A stretch of DNA of 64,000 nucleotides from JAEUJM01 sp041918615 (GTDB lineage: Bacteria > Actinomycetota > Acidimicrobiia > Acidimicrobiales > DATDAH01): contig JAYRVH010000030.1 in assembly GCA_041918615.1 (NCBI GenBank), forward strand, positions 124,001 to 188,000, in the 5' to 3' direction. The notes beneath the pieces are model-generated. The model ran no database searches, had not been told where the DNA came from, and was given only the letters and a program-made list of their open reading frames with translations. Positions 25,081 through 33,466 of this stretch are shown one piece after another. The position numbers were made by a program, and so were the translations under genes. Each line of letters begins with the position of its first letter. Position 1 is the first letter of the stretch.

Positions 25081-27245
25081 GACTTGAGCAGGAACCCGGG
25101 GTCGTCCTCGCCGAGGAGCAACTCGACCTCGTCGAGCAGGTCGCGGTGGCGGACCATCTCGGGATCGCCGTCGACGATGGCGAAGGCGGCCTCACGGGCC
25201 TTCACGACCCATTCGCGATCCCGACGGAGGGACGCGAGCCGGAGGTCGTTCCGCCCCTTCTGGCGTTCACCCATCAGGGTGCCCTCGCCTCGGAGCTCGA
25301 GGTCCACCTCGGCCAGCTCGAAGCCGTCGTTCGAACGCACCATCGCCGCGAGCCGTGCCTCCCCCTCGGGGGTGGCACCGGCGCCGACGAGGTAGCAGCG
25401 CGAGCGGGCCGCGCCCCTGCCGACGCGACCACGGAGCTGGTGGAGCTGCGCGATCCCGAACCGGTCGGCGTCGAGGATCACCATCACCGTGGCGTTGGGC
25501 ACGTCGACGCCCACCTCGATGACGGTCGTGGCCACGAGCACGTCGAGGGCGCCCGACCGGAACTGCGCCATCACCTGCTCCTTGTCCGCGGCGGCAACCC
25601 GGCCGTGCAACAGGCCGACGCGCAGCCCCACCAGCTCACCGTGGCGCAGCTGCTCGTAGGTCTCCTCGGCCGAGCGCACCTCGAGCTTCTCGGACTCGTC
25701 GATGAGTGGGCAGACGACGTAGGCCTGGCGACCTGACTCGACCTCGGACCGCACCCAGCCCCAGAGCGAAGCCTCGCCAGCGGCCGCCTCGAGCCCCGCC
25801 TCGTCGCCCGTCCGCACCCACACCGTCTCGACCGGCCTGCGGCCGGGAGGCAGTTCGTCGAGCACCGAGACGTCGAGGTCGCCGTAGACCGTCATCGCCG
25901 CCGTGCGCGGGATCGGCGTCGCGGTCATCACGAGCACGTCGGGGACCGCCTCGCCCGTCGCCTTGGCCCGCAGCGCGGCGCGCTGCTCGACCCCGAACCG
26001 GTGCTGCTCGTCGATCACCACCACGCCGAGCGACGAGAACGCCACGCCCTCCTCGAGGAGGGCGTGGGTGCCGATGAGCAGGTCGACCCTGCCGGAGACG
26101 AGATCGGCGGTGAGCCGTCGGCGCTCGGTCGCCGTGGTGCGGTTGGTGAGGAGCTCGACCCGCAGCGGCCGGTCCTCGAACAGCGAGCCGGCGTCGTCGG
26201 ACACGGCAAGCCCCTCGAGCAGCGCCTTGATGCCCAGGTGGTGCTGCTCGGCCAGCACCGCGGTCGGCGCCATCAGCGCCGCCTGGTGGCCGCCCTGCAC
26301 GGCGACGAGCATCGCTCGCACCGCCACCAGGGTCTTGCCGGCGCCCACGTCGCCCTGCAGCAGGCGGTGCATCGGCCGGGCGTCGGCCAGGTCGGACGAG
26401 ATCTCCCCCATCACGCGCTCCTGCGCGGTCGTGAGCGCGAAGGGCAGGCGCTCGCGGAACCGCTGCACCAGGTGCCCGTCCACTCGGTGGGCGATTCCCT
26501 TCGTGGTGCGCTCGACGAGCCGCTTGCGCAGCACGAGGGCGAGCTGGACACGCAGCAACTCGTCGAACACGAGCCGCCGGCGCGCCTGCTCCTTGTCCGC
26601 CATCGTCCCCGGAGCGTGGATGTGACGGAACGCCCGTCCGCGCTCGACGAGCCCGTGCTCGCGCAGCACGGCGACGGGGACCGGCTCGGCGAGCCCCCTG
26701 GCCGCGGCCTTGTGCAGCGTGCGGGCGACCCAGTCCTGGAAGTCCGCCGTGTACAGGCTGGCCTTCTCGGACTGCGGGTAGACGGGGACGATCCGCAGCG
26801 TCTGGTCACCCACCAGGTCGATCACCGGGTTGGCCATCTGTCGCCGCCCCTGGAAGAGGTCGAGCTTGCCGAAGACCAGCACTTCGAGCCCGGGGGTCAA
26901 CTGCCGCTCCCGCCACGGCTGGTTGAAGAACGTGCAGCGCAGGGAGCCCGTGCCGTCGGTGACGGCGGCTTCGACGAGCGTCTTGCGACTGCGGGTTCGT
27001 CGCAGGCTCACCTTCTGGATCCGGACCAGGATCGTCGCCTCCTCCCCCACCTCCAGCTCGGCGATGTGCGCCTCCTTGGTGCGGTCGATCCACCGGCGCG
27101 GGTAGTGCATGAGCAGATCCAGGATGCTCTCGACACCGATCGACCGGAGCGAGTCCGCCTTCCTCGGCGCGATGCCGCTGACACTGGTGACGGGCAGCCG
27201 GTCCAGGTCCCTCAGCGTGAGGGGCGCCGCCGCCCGGTCACTCAA
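25077..27245 (-). CDS. recG: ATP-dependent DNA helicase RecG
   Basis: 722 residues from TTG 27245 (eight-base overlap with the fakA-like stop). N-terminal wedge/OB domain, helicase motif I 'LLQGDVGAGKTLVAV', Ia 'ALMAPTAVLAEQH', II 'VVIDEQHRFG', III 'VMTATPIPRT', and 'HGR', 'TTVIEVGVDVPNA' and 'QLHQLRGRVGRG' in the second lobe. Regresses stalled forks and branch-migrates Holliday junctions. The DEQH variant is normal for RecG. Confidence 0.97.
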   Translation of the reverse strand: MSDRAAAPLTLRDLDRLPVTSVSGIAPRKADSLRSIGVESILDLLMHYPRRWIDRTKEAHIAELEVGEEATILVRIQKVSLRRTRSRKTLVEAAVTDGTGSLRCTFFNQPWRERQLTPGLEVLVFGKLDLFQGRRQMANPVIDLVGDQTLRIVPVYPQSEKASLYTADFQDWVARTLHKAAARGLAEPVPVAVLREHGLVERGRAFRHIHAPGTMADKEQARRRLVFDELLRVQLALVLRKRLVERTTKGIAHRVDGHLVQRFRERLPFALTTAQERVMGEISSDLADARPMHRLLQGDVGAGKTLVAVRAMLVAVQGGHQAALMAPTAVLAEQHHLGIKALLEGLAVSDDAGSLFEDRPLRVELLTNRTTATERRRLTADLVSGRVDLLIGTHALLEEGVAFSSLGVVVIDEQHRFGVEQRAALRAKATGEAVPDVLVMTATPIPRTAAMTVYGDLDVSVLDELPPGRRPVETVWVRTGDEAGLEAAAGEASLWGWVRSEVESGRQAYVVCPLIDESEKLEVRSAEETYEQLRHGELVGLRVGLLHGRVAAADKEQVMAQFRSGALDVLVATTVIEVGVDVPNATVMVILDADRFGIAQLHQLRGRVGRGAARSRCYLVGAGATPEGEARLAAMVRSNDGFELAEVDLELRGEGTLMGERQKGRNDLRLASLRRDREWVVKAREAAFAIVDGDPEMVRHRDLLDEVELLLGEDDPGFLLKS

Positions 27246-28935
27246 TGCCGAAGAAGTAGGGGTAGAGGGGCTGGCCGCCGTGGTGCACCTCGGCGACGAC
27301 GTCGACGTGGCGCTCGGACAACCACTCGGTGATGCGGCGGGTGGACCCGGCGCGGGCCCCTTCACCCTCGATCACGGTGACGATCTCGTGCTCGTCGGTG
27401 ATCAGCGAGTCGAGCAGCCCGATCGCGGCCGCTGCTGCCGTGGCCTCGACGGCCCGGATGCCGTCACGGGCGATCCCGAGGAAGTCCCCTGCGACGATCG
27501 GCCCCACCTCGCAGGTGGAGTCGCGCACGGCCTGGGTGACCTCGCCGGCGATGACCGCTTCGGCGGCATCGGCCATCTCGGCCAGGTTCTCGTCGCCCGT
27601 GGCCTGCGGGTCGTAGGCGAGCAGGGACGCGAACCCCTCGGCGATCCCGCGGGTGGGCACGACCCGCACCGTCTTGGTGGTCTGGGCGTCGACCTGCTGG
27701 GCCACGGGGATGATGTTCTTGTTGTTCGGCAGGATCACCACATGGTCGGCGGGAGCAGCCTCGACGGCTTCGAGCAGCTGCGCCGTGGAGGGGTTCATCG
27801 ACTGCCCGCCGGTGACGGTTCCCTGCACCCCGAGCGAGTGGAAGATGCGCCGGATGCCGTCGCCCGTGGCAACCGCGACCACCGCGCAGGGAACCGGGCT
27901 CCGGCTCGGCTCGGGCTCGGGCGCCGCCTCGGCCTCACGGACCCATCGCTCCTCTTCGACCTGCTCGAGGAGGTCGGTGACGCGGATGTCACGCGGTCGC
28001 CCGCAGTCGAGCGCGGCCTCGACCGACGCGCCGATGTCATCGGTGTGGATGTGGCAGTTCCAGATGCCGTCACCGCCCACCACCACGATCGAGTCGCCGA
28101 TGCCGGCCCACACGTCCTTGAACGCCGGGATCGTCTCGTCGGGGGCCTCGAGGAAGTACATGACCTCGTAGCGCAGGCCCGCAAGGGCGTCGTGCTCGGC
28201 GTTGCGCGCGTGCTCGTCGCCGTGGATCCCGAGGAGATCGGCGGGCGCGGCACCGGTGTCTTCCGGAGGCTCGGGAACCGGTCGACCGTCGGCGACGGCG
28301 AGCAGCACGTCCAGCAGGAGCAGGAAGCCGGCGCCGCCGGCGTCCACCACCCCCGCGTCGGCCAGCACGGGCAGCAGCTCGGGCGTGCGCTCGAGGGACT
28401 CGCCCCCGGCGACACGGGCGGCGTCGAGGACCTCGACCAGCGTGGCGCCCCCGCCGACGAGCGCCGTTCGCTCGGTCGCGGCCACAGAGGACTCACGCAC
28501 CACCGTGAGGATCGTCCCCTCCACCGGGCGCATGACCGCCTGGTAGGCGGCAGTGGACGCAGACGCCATCGCTCGGGCGAACGAGGCAGCGTCACACTCG
28601 TCGGACTCGGCGAAGACGTCGGCGAGGCCTCGCAGGACCTGTGAGAGGATCACCCCCGAGTTGCCGCGGGCGCCCATCAGCGAACCGTGGCTGATGGCCT
28701 TGCAGGTCGACGCCATGTCGGCCCCGGCTCCCTCGAGCTCGGTGACCACCGATTCGAGGGTGAGGGCCATGTTCGTGCCGGTGTCGCCGTCGGGGACCGG
28801 ATAGACGTTGAGGCGGTTGATGGCGTCGCGGTGCAGGGCCAAGGCGTCGCGGTACTCCTGGACCACGCGCCGGAGATCACCGGCACCGAGTCGTTCGAGC
28901 AACGCCATGCGCAGCGACACTAGAGGATGCGTCAC
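27238..28935 (-). CDS. DAK2-domain protein, fatty-acid kinase FakA-like (YloV family)
   Basis: 565 residues from GTG 28935; an ATG nine codons in (28908) is equally plausible. DhaL-type kinase domain with 'VPDGDTGTNM' (Mg-ATP ligands) and 'GARGNSGVILSQ', then the FakA1/2 region with 'CHIHTDD' and 'LPNNKNIIPVAQQ'. Predicted to phosphorylate fatty acids presented by FakB; no fakB is in the window. Precedes recG as in many Gram-positives. A diverged copy of the 78-bp repeat lies immediately upstream and supplies its GGAGGA. Confidence 0.9.
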   Translation of the reverse strand: MTHPLVSLRMALLERLGAGDLRRVVQEYRDALALHRDAINRLNVYPVPDGDTGTNMALTLESVVTELEGAGADMASTCKAISHGSLMGARGNSGVILSQVLRGLADVFAESDECDAASFARAMASASTAAYQAVMRPVEGTILTVVRESSVAATERTALVGGGATLVEVLDAARVAGGESLERTPELLPVLADAGVVDAGGAGFLLLLDVLLAVADGRPVPEPPEDTGAAPADLLGIHGDEHARNAEHDALAGLRYEVMYFLEAPDETIPAFKDVWAGIGDSIVVVGGDGIWNCHIHTDDIGASVEAALDCGRPRDIRVTDLLEQVEEERWVREAEAAPEPEPSRSPVPCAVVAVATGDGIRRIFHSLGVQGTVTGGQSMNPSTAQLLEAVEAAPADHVVILPNNKNIIPVAQQVDAQTTKTVRVVPTRGIAEGFASLLAYDPQATGDENLAEMADAAEAVIAGEVTQAVRDSTCEVGPIVAGDFLGIARDGIRAVEATAAAAAIGLLDSLITDEHEIVTVIEGEGARAGSTRRITEWLSERHVDVVAEVHHGGQPLYPYFFGIE

Positions 28936-28998
28936 ATCGGCTCATCCTCCGTCGGGGCGCCTCCGGCATCCGGGCGAGCGGCGCCTGCCGCTTCGCGA
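28936..28998 (-). repeat. diverged single copy of the 78-bp start-associated repeat
   Basis: On the minus strand the core CCCGGATGCCG...GACGGAGGA...GAGCCG matches the 42463-42618 repeat with about four mismatches in 41 bases, and the encoded peptide frame (PDAxGAPTExEP) is also kept. Here it ends at the fakA-like GTG. The rest of the 28999-29126 divergent gap holds only rpmB upstream sequence. Confidence 0.7.
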
Positions 28999-29126
28999 CG
29001 CTCCCAGTCGGACGGCCCGCGGCAGCGGGCGGGCCGCGACCATCACGCCGAGCCGCATGGCGATCGGCGAAAAGGCGGGTATCGTCTCCCGCTGTCCCCG
29101 GTTCTCCCCCTGAGAAGGTGCGCTCG

Positions 29127-29321
29127 ATGGCTTCGGTGTGTGATGTGTGCGGGAAGCACCCGTCGTTCGGAATGTCGGTGAGCCACTCCCACCGGCGCAC
29201 CAAGCGGCGCTGGAACCCGAACATCCAACGGGTCCGGGCCCTCGTCGACGGGTCGCCCAAGCGGGTGCAGGTGTGCACCTCGTGCCTCAAGGCCGGCAAG
29301 GTCCAGAAGCTCGTCCACTGA
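29127..29321 (+). CDS. rpmB: 50S ribosomal protein L28 (zinc-binding type)
   Basis: 64 residues from ATG 29127, with GAGAAGG upstream. 'CDVCGKHPSFG' and 'CTSCLKAGKV' give the four zinc-ligand cysteines; 'RRTKRRWNPNIQ' is the L28 core. Divergent from the fakA-like/recG operon, a common arrangement. Confidence 0.97.
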   Translation: MASVCDVCGKHPSFGMSVSHSHRRTKRRWNPNIQRVRALVDGSPKRVQVCTSCLKAGKVQKLVH

Positions 29322-29423
29322 GCCACGGCGCCGAGCAGTCGCTCCGGACGCGGTCTGGCTGATTCGAGTGCGGCTCGGTACCCTGCCCCGCATCTGATCG
29401 CCACCCCCTGGGAGCAACCTCTC

Positions 29424-29711
29424 GTGCAAGGCGTAGTCAAGTCCTACGACCCCGGATCGGGCGTCGGTGTCCTGCTCTGCGACACCGACCTCGCCGAATA
29501 CGACCTTGCCGCCGACGCCCTCCACGGCTCGGTGTTCCGCATGCTTCGCCAGGGCCAGCGCGTGGTGTTCGACCTCGACGGATCGGGACTGGCCGCGTCC
29601 ATCCGCCTCGGATCCGAGGTGGACATGGGCACCCCGGGCTTCGAGCCGGACGCCGCCGCCACCCCGTTGCCCGAGTCCCCCGTTGCCGACACCCCCTCGG
29701 AGACACCATGA
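29424..29711 (+). CDS. cold-shock-domain-like small protein
   Basis: 95 residues from GTG 29424 (GGGAG upstream). The first 70 residues resemble a CSD beta-barrel ('GVVKSYDPGSGVGVL', 'LRQGQRVVFDL'), but the RNA-binding RNP1/RNP2 aromatic residues are not evident. The last 25 residues are Pro/Ala/Glu rich. Its stop overlaps the pckG start (ATGA), so the two are coupled. A TACCCT box lies at 29378-29383. Function uncertain. Confidence 0.65.
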   Translation: MQGVVKSYDPGSGVGVLLCDTDLAEYDLAADALHGSVFRMLRQGQRVVFDLDGSGLAASIRLGSEVDMGTPGFEPDAAATPLPESPVADTPSETP

Positions 29712-31504
29712 CCGCACCCACCAGCAACGAACGGCTTCTCGCCTACGTGGAACGCACCGCCGCGCTCTGCCAGCCCGACCGCATCGAGTGGTGCGACGGT
29801 TCCGTCGAGGAGTACGACCGCCTCTGCCGGCTGCTGGTCGACGGCGGCACCTTCGAGCGCCTCGATGACGCCATCCGCCCGAACAGCCACCTGGCCCTTT
29901 CCGACCCGGGCGACGTGGCCCGGGTGGAGGACCGCACCTACATCTGCTCGACCGACGAGGCCGATGCCGGCCCGACCAACAACTGGCGGGCGCCCGACGA
30001 GATGAGGGCCGAGCTGGCGGGGCTGTTCGAGGGCTGCATGCGGGGCCGCACCATGTACGTCGTGCCGTTCTCCATGGGCCCACTCGGCTCCCCCATCGCC
30101 CACGTCGGCGTCGAGATGACCGACTCGGCCTACGTGGTGGTGAACATGCGGACCATGACCCGCATGGGTGCCGCGGTGCTCGATGTGCTCGGCGACGGCG
30201 ACTTCGTGCCGTGTCTGCACTCGGTCGGAGCGCCGCTCGAGCCGGGCCAGGAGGACGTGCCGTGGCCCTGTGACGCCGAGAACAAGTACATCGTCCACTA
30301 CCCCGAGACCCGCGAGATCTGGTCGTACGGGTCGGGCTACGGCGGGAACGCCCTGCTGGGCAAGAAGTGCTTCGCGCTGCGCATCGCCTCGACCATGGCC
30401 CGCGATGACGGGTGGCTCGCCGAGCACATGTTGATCCTGGGCGTCACACCGCCCAGCGGAGAGAAGCACTACGTGGCCGCCGCGTTCCCGTCGGCGTGCG
30501 GCAAGACCAACATGGCCATGATGATCCCCACCCTCCCCGGATGGAAGATCGAGACCATCGGCGACGACATCGCATGGATGAAATTCCACAGCGACGGCCG
30601 CCTCTACGCCATCAACCCCGAGGCCGGGTTCTTCGGCGTGGCGCCGGGCACGGGCGACTCGACCAACCCCAACGCCATGACGACGGTGGCCGCCAACTCG
30701 ATCTTCACCAACTGCGCCAGGACCGACGACGGCGACATCTGGTGGGAGGGCATCTCCGACGACACGCCCGAGCACCTCATCGACTGGAAGGGCCAGGACT
30801 GGACGCCGGGGGCCGGCCGGCCGGCGGCACACCCGAACGCCCGCTTCACCGCACCCGCCGACCAGTGCCCGTCGATCGCCCCCGAATGGGAGGACCCGGC
30901 CGGTGTCCCCATCTCGGCCATCCTCTTCGGTGGCCGGCGGGCGAGCACCATCCCCCTCGTCACCGAGGCCTTCGACTGGCAACACGGCGTGTTCCTCGGT
31001 TCGATCATGTCGTCCGAGAAGACGGCAGCCGCGGCCGGCACCGTCGGCGAGGTGCGCTTCGACCCCTTCGCCATGCGACCCTTCACCGGCTACAACGTCG
31101 GCGACTACTTCGCCCACTGGTTGACCATCGGCGAGGCCACCGACGCCTCGAAGCTCCCCAAGCTGTTCTGGGTCAACTGGTTCCAGAAGGATGACGAGGG
31201 CCGCTTCATCTGGCCCGGGTTCGGCGAGAACAGCCGGGTCCTCAAGTGGGTGATCGAGCGGCTGCAGGGCACCGCCGAAGCCGTCGACACGGCCACCGGC
31301 CGGGTCCCCGCCCCCGGGGGCATCGACATCGACGGCCTCGACATGGACGCCGCCGCCCTCGCCCGCATCCTCAACGTGGACGAGGCCCAGTGGCGCGCCG
31401 AGATCCCGCTGATCGAGGAGCACTACGCCTTCGTGGGCGACCGCCTCCCGCGCGCGCTGCGCGACGAGCTCGAGGCCCTCGAGAAGCGCCTGGCCGACAA
31501 GTAG
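29708..31504 (+). CDS. pckG: phosphoenolpyruvate carboxykinase (GTP)
   Basis: 598 residues. GTP-type PEPCK with 'NNWRAPDEM', 'GYGGNALLGKKCFALRIAS', P-loop 'FPSACGKTNMAMM' (hyper-reactive Cys), 'GDDIAWMKF', 'FFGVAPGT' and 'FGGRRAST'. Interconverts oxaloacetate and PEP. Overlaps the preceding cold-shock-like gene by four bases and is followed by a hairpin terminator. Confidence 0.98.
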   Translation: MTAPTSNERLLAYVERTAALCQPDRIEWCDGSVEEYDRLCRLLVDGGTFERLDDAIRPNSHLALSDPGDVARVEDRTYICSTDEADAGPTNNWRAPDEMRAELAGLFEGCMRGRTMYVVPFSMGPLGSPIAHVGVEMTDSAYVVVNMRTMTRMGAAVLDVLGDGDFVPCLHSVGAPLEPGQEDVPWPCDAENKYIVHYPETREIWSYGSGYGGNALLGKKCFALRIASTMARDDGWLAEHMLILGVTPPSGEKHYVAAAFPSACGKTNMAMMIPTLPGWKIETIGDDIAWMKFHSDGRLYAINPEAGFFGVAPGTGDSTNPNAMTTVAANSIFTNCARTDDGDIWWEGISDDTPEHLIDWKGQDWTPGAGRPAAHPNARFTAPADQCPSIAPEWEDPAGVPISAILFGGRRASTIPLVTEAFDWQHGVFLGSIMSSEKTAAAAGTVGEVRFDPFAMRPFTGYNVGDYFAHWLTIGEATDASKLPKLFWVNWFQKDDEGRFIWPGFGENSRVLKWVIERLQGTAEAVDTATGRVPAPGGIDIDGLDMDAAALARILNVDEAQWRAEIPLIEEHYAFVGDRLPRALRDELEALEKRLADK

Positions 31505-31525
31505 CCGTAGCCCCGGCCCCCCGAA

Positions 31526-31548
31526 CTCAGCGCATCTACTGCGCTGAG
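31526..31548 (+). terminator. pckG terminator hairpin
   Basis: CTCAGCGCA (31526-31534) pairs perfectly with TGCGCTGAG (31540-31548) around a 5-base loop, 21 bases past the pckG stop. Confidence 0.6.
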
Positions 31549-31631
31549 AGCGTCGTGGATGCGCCAGGTTCGGCAGCGACGTCGATCGCTCGTGTCTTCG
31601 TGCTCCACGAACCTCGTGGCACCGTGGCTCT

Positions 31632-31934
31632 GTGCGCAATGTGACGATCACGCTCGACGACGAGACGGCTCGCTGGGCCCGCATCGAAGCGGCCAAGCGC
31701 GATACCAGCGTCTCCCGCCTGGTCGGAAGCCTCCTCCGCCAGCACATGCAGGGGCGGGACGCCTACGACCAGGCCCGCCTCTCCTACAGCGGGCGGAGCG
31801 CCAGACTGCTTTCGGCGCCCGGCGCGGCGTACCCGAGCCGCGACGACGTGCACGCCAGAGGCAACGACCCTGACCACGCGGAGGTTTCCGATGAGTCAAT
31901 GCGCTCTCTTCGGGAAGTACATCCAAACGGGTAA
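31632..31934 (+). CDS. orphan ribbon-helix-helix antitoxin-like protein
   Basis: 100 residues from GTG 31632. The first 40 residues are a CopG/VapB-type RHH domain ('VTITLDDETARWARIEAAK', 'SVSRLVGSLL'). The middle ends in 'YPSRDDVHAR', where such antitoxins usually stop, but here the frame continues about 23 more residues of unrelated composition. No PIN toxin follows; the next gene is a secreted protein. Likely a remnant whose toxin has been lost. Confidence 0.7.
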   Translation: MRNVTITLDDETARWARIEAAKRDTSVSRLVGSLLRQHMQGRDAYDQARLSYSGRSARLLSAPGAAYPSRDDVHARGNDPDHAEVSDESMRSLREVHPNG

Positions 31935-31981
31935 CCTGGAACGAACGCCAAAATCCACGAGTCGCCCAAGAGGACAACATC

Positions 31982-32599
31982 ATGACCAAGAAGCGCTTCA
32001 CCGCAGGAGTGGTCGCCGCATCGGTGGCCATGTCCATCGTCGCCGCCACCTTCCCGCCGGCCGCGAGTGCGGCCCCCGGCGATCCCAGCATCGCCGACAT
32101 CCTGGCGTCGAGTGGCAGTGGCTTCGACACCAACGGTGGTGACTACGACGTGCTGCTGGCCGCCGTGACCGCCGCCGGTCTGGTCGAGACCCTCGATACC
32201 CCCGGCCTCGACGTGACCGTGTTCGCCCCCAAGGACCGGGCCTTCGTGAAGAGGGCCCAGGACATCGGCTTCACCGGCGAGATCACCGACGAGGCGGGCG
32301 CCTGGGCCTTCCTCGTGGCGGCCCTCACCGACCTCGGCGGTGGCGATCCCATCCCGAGACTGACCACCATCCTCAAGTACCACGTCGTCCCCGACGCCCG
32401 TGGGCTCGCGCGGGTGCTCGCTGCCAAGCGCTTCCCGACGCTTGCCGGGATCGGCATCCGTCACGTCCCCGGCACCACGGTCCTGATCGACAAGGACCCG
32501 GACAGGGCCAACCCCCGCCTGGTGAACCCGCTCAACGTGCGGGCCAGCAACGGCGTCATCCACACCATCAACCGGGTGCTCTACGCCATCAACGTCTGA
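31982..32599 (+). CDS. secreted fasciclin (FAS1)-domain protein
   Basis: 205 residues. Signal peptide with a Lys/Arg start, hydrophobic core and 'ASAAPG' cleavage region (about 30). A single FAS1 domain with H1 'LDVTVFAPKDRAF' and H2 'ILKYHVVPDA' to 'NGVIHTINRVLY'. Cell-surface adhesion role in the family. A long hairpin follows the stop. Confidence 0.9.
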   Translation: MTKKRFTAGVVAASVAMSIVAATFPPAASAAPGDPSIADILASSGSGFDTNGGDYDVLLAAVTAAGLVETLDTPGLDVTVFAPKDRAFVKRAQDIGFTGEITDEAGAWAFLVAALTDLGGGDPIPRLTTILKYHVVPDARGLARVLAAKRFPTLAGIGIRHVPGTTVLIDKDPDRANPRLVNPLNVRASNGVIHTINRVLYAINV

Positions 32600-32613
32600 G
32601 CGCTCCTCCGAGG

Positions 32614-32649
32614 GAAGAGGGGCACGGCATTCGGGCCGTGCCCCTCTTC
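32614..32649 (+). terminator. 15-bp hairpin terminator after the fasciclin gene
   Basis: GAAGAGGGGCACGGC (32614-32628) pairs exactly with GCCGTGCCCCTCTTC (32635-32649), 6-base loop, ending in CTTC. Strong intrinsic terminator candidate. Confidence 0.8.
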
Positions 32650-32727
32650 GCGTTCCGGGTAGCGACGTTCGTCGGGCCCTCGGTACGGGTCGGGCCCTCG
32701 GCACGGGGTGCACCCGCGGAGGTACCG

Positions 32728-33315
32728 GTGGCCGAAGTGATTACCGTGCCCGTGATGATCGAAGCGCGAGAGTCGGCCCAGGTCGATGCGGCTCGCCGTT
32801 TCGTGTCCGGCGACGAGGGAGCGCTCGATGCGCTCTACGGCGCCCACGGGTCGCTCGTCTACTCCTTCTGTGCCCGTTCGCTCGATCCTCCCCGTGCCGC
32901 CGACGCCACTCAGGAGGTCTTCCTGCCCACGTGGCGGTCCCGGTCGCGTTGCCGCGCCGAAGCAGGCACCCTCACCGGGCGGTTGCTGGGCATCGCCCGG
33001 TTCAAGGTGGTCGACATCCTGCGGGCCGACGGGCGGCAGCCCTCCCCGGCGCCCGAGACCTTCGGCTCGACCGGGGACCCGGTGTTCGAGCCGGGGGACG
33101 TGACGTCAATCGGCGAACGCATGTTGGTTGCCGAGGCGATGTCGACCCTGCCCGAGCGACCACGCGAGATGGTGCGACTCGCCTTCTTCGAAGACCTCAC
33201 GCATGCACAGATCGCCGAGCGCTGCGACGTACCGCTGGGCACGGTGAAGAGCGACATCCGCCGTGGCCTCGAGAAGATGCGCAGCCAGTTGGGAGGCTTC
33301 GACAGTGCCTCGTGA
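32728..33315 (+). CDS. ECF-type RNA polymerase sigma factor
   Basis: 195 residues from GTG 32728, five bases after GGAGG (ATG 32755 is an alternative). Sigma region 2 (about 20-80: 'FVSGDEGALDALYGAHG', 'DATQEVFLPTW') and region 4 (about 130-185: 'LPERPREMVRLAFFEDLTHAQIA', 'GTVKSDIRRGLEKMR'). The next gene begins inside its last codons as expected for a sigma/anti-sigma pair, but that partner is truncated, so activity may be unregulated. Confidence 0.92.
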   Translation: MAEVITVPVMIEARESAQVDAARRFVSGDEGALDALYGAHGSLVYSFCARSLDPPRAADATQEVFLPTWRSRSRCRAEAGTLTGRLLGIARFKVVDILRADGRQPSPAPETFGSTGDPVFEPGDVTSIGERMLVAEAMSTLPERPREMVRLAFFEDLTHAQIAERCDVPLGTVKSDIRRGLEKMRSQLGGFDSAS

Positions 33316-33466
33316 TGACATGGCCCGAGATGACGAGGAGCTGGGCGTGGAACCCGCCGTAATCGACCGCATCACCCGTATCGCCGGTCAGATGGGTGAC
33401 GAGGACTTCGCGCGCCCAACCGTGGTGGCGGTCTCGTCCTCCGCCTTGGTGGGTCGACGGCGGTAG
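33305..33466 (+). pseudogene. truncated anti-sigma factor remnant
   Basis: GTG 33305 overlaps the sigma gene by 11 bases. About 37 residues read as a plausible N-terminus ('RDDMARDDEELG', 'VIDRITRIAGQMGDEDFAR'); after about 33415 the frame enters sequence antisense to a restriction-helicase fragment and stops at 33466. No membrane helix or zinc motif remains. Called from position and abrupt change of content. Confidence 0.55.

Noticed and set aside
29444..31747. long minus-strand open frame opposite pckG
   Set aside because: Mirror of pckG codon periodicity, no recognisable domain.
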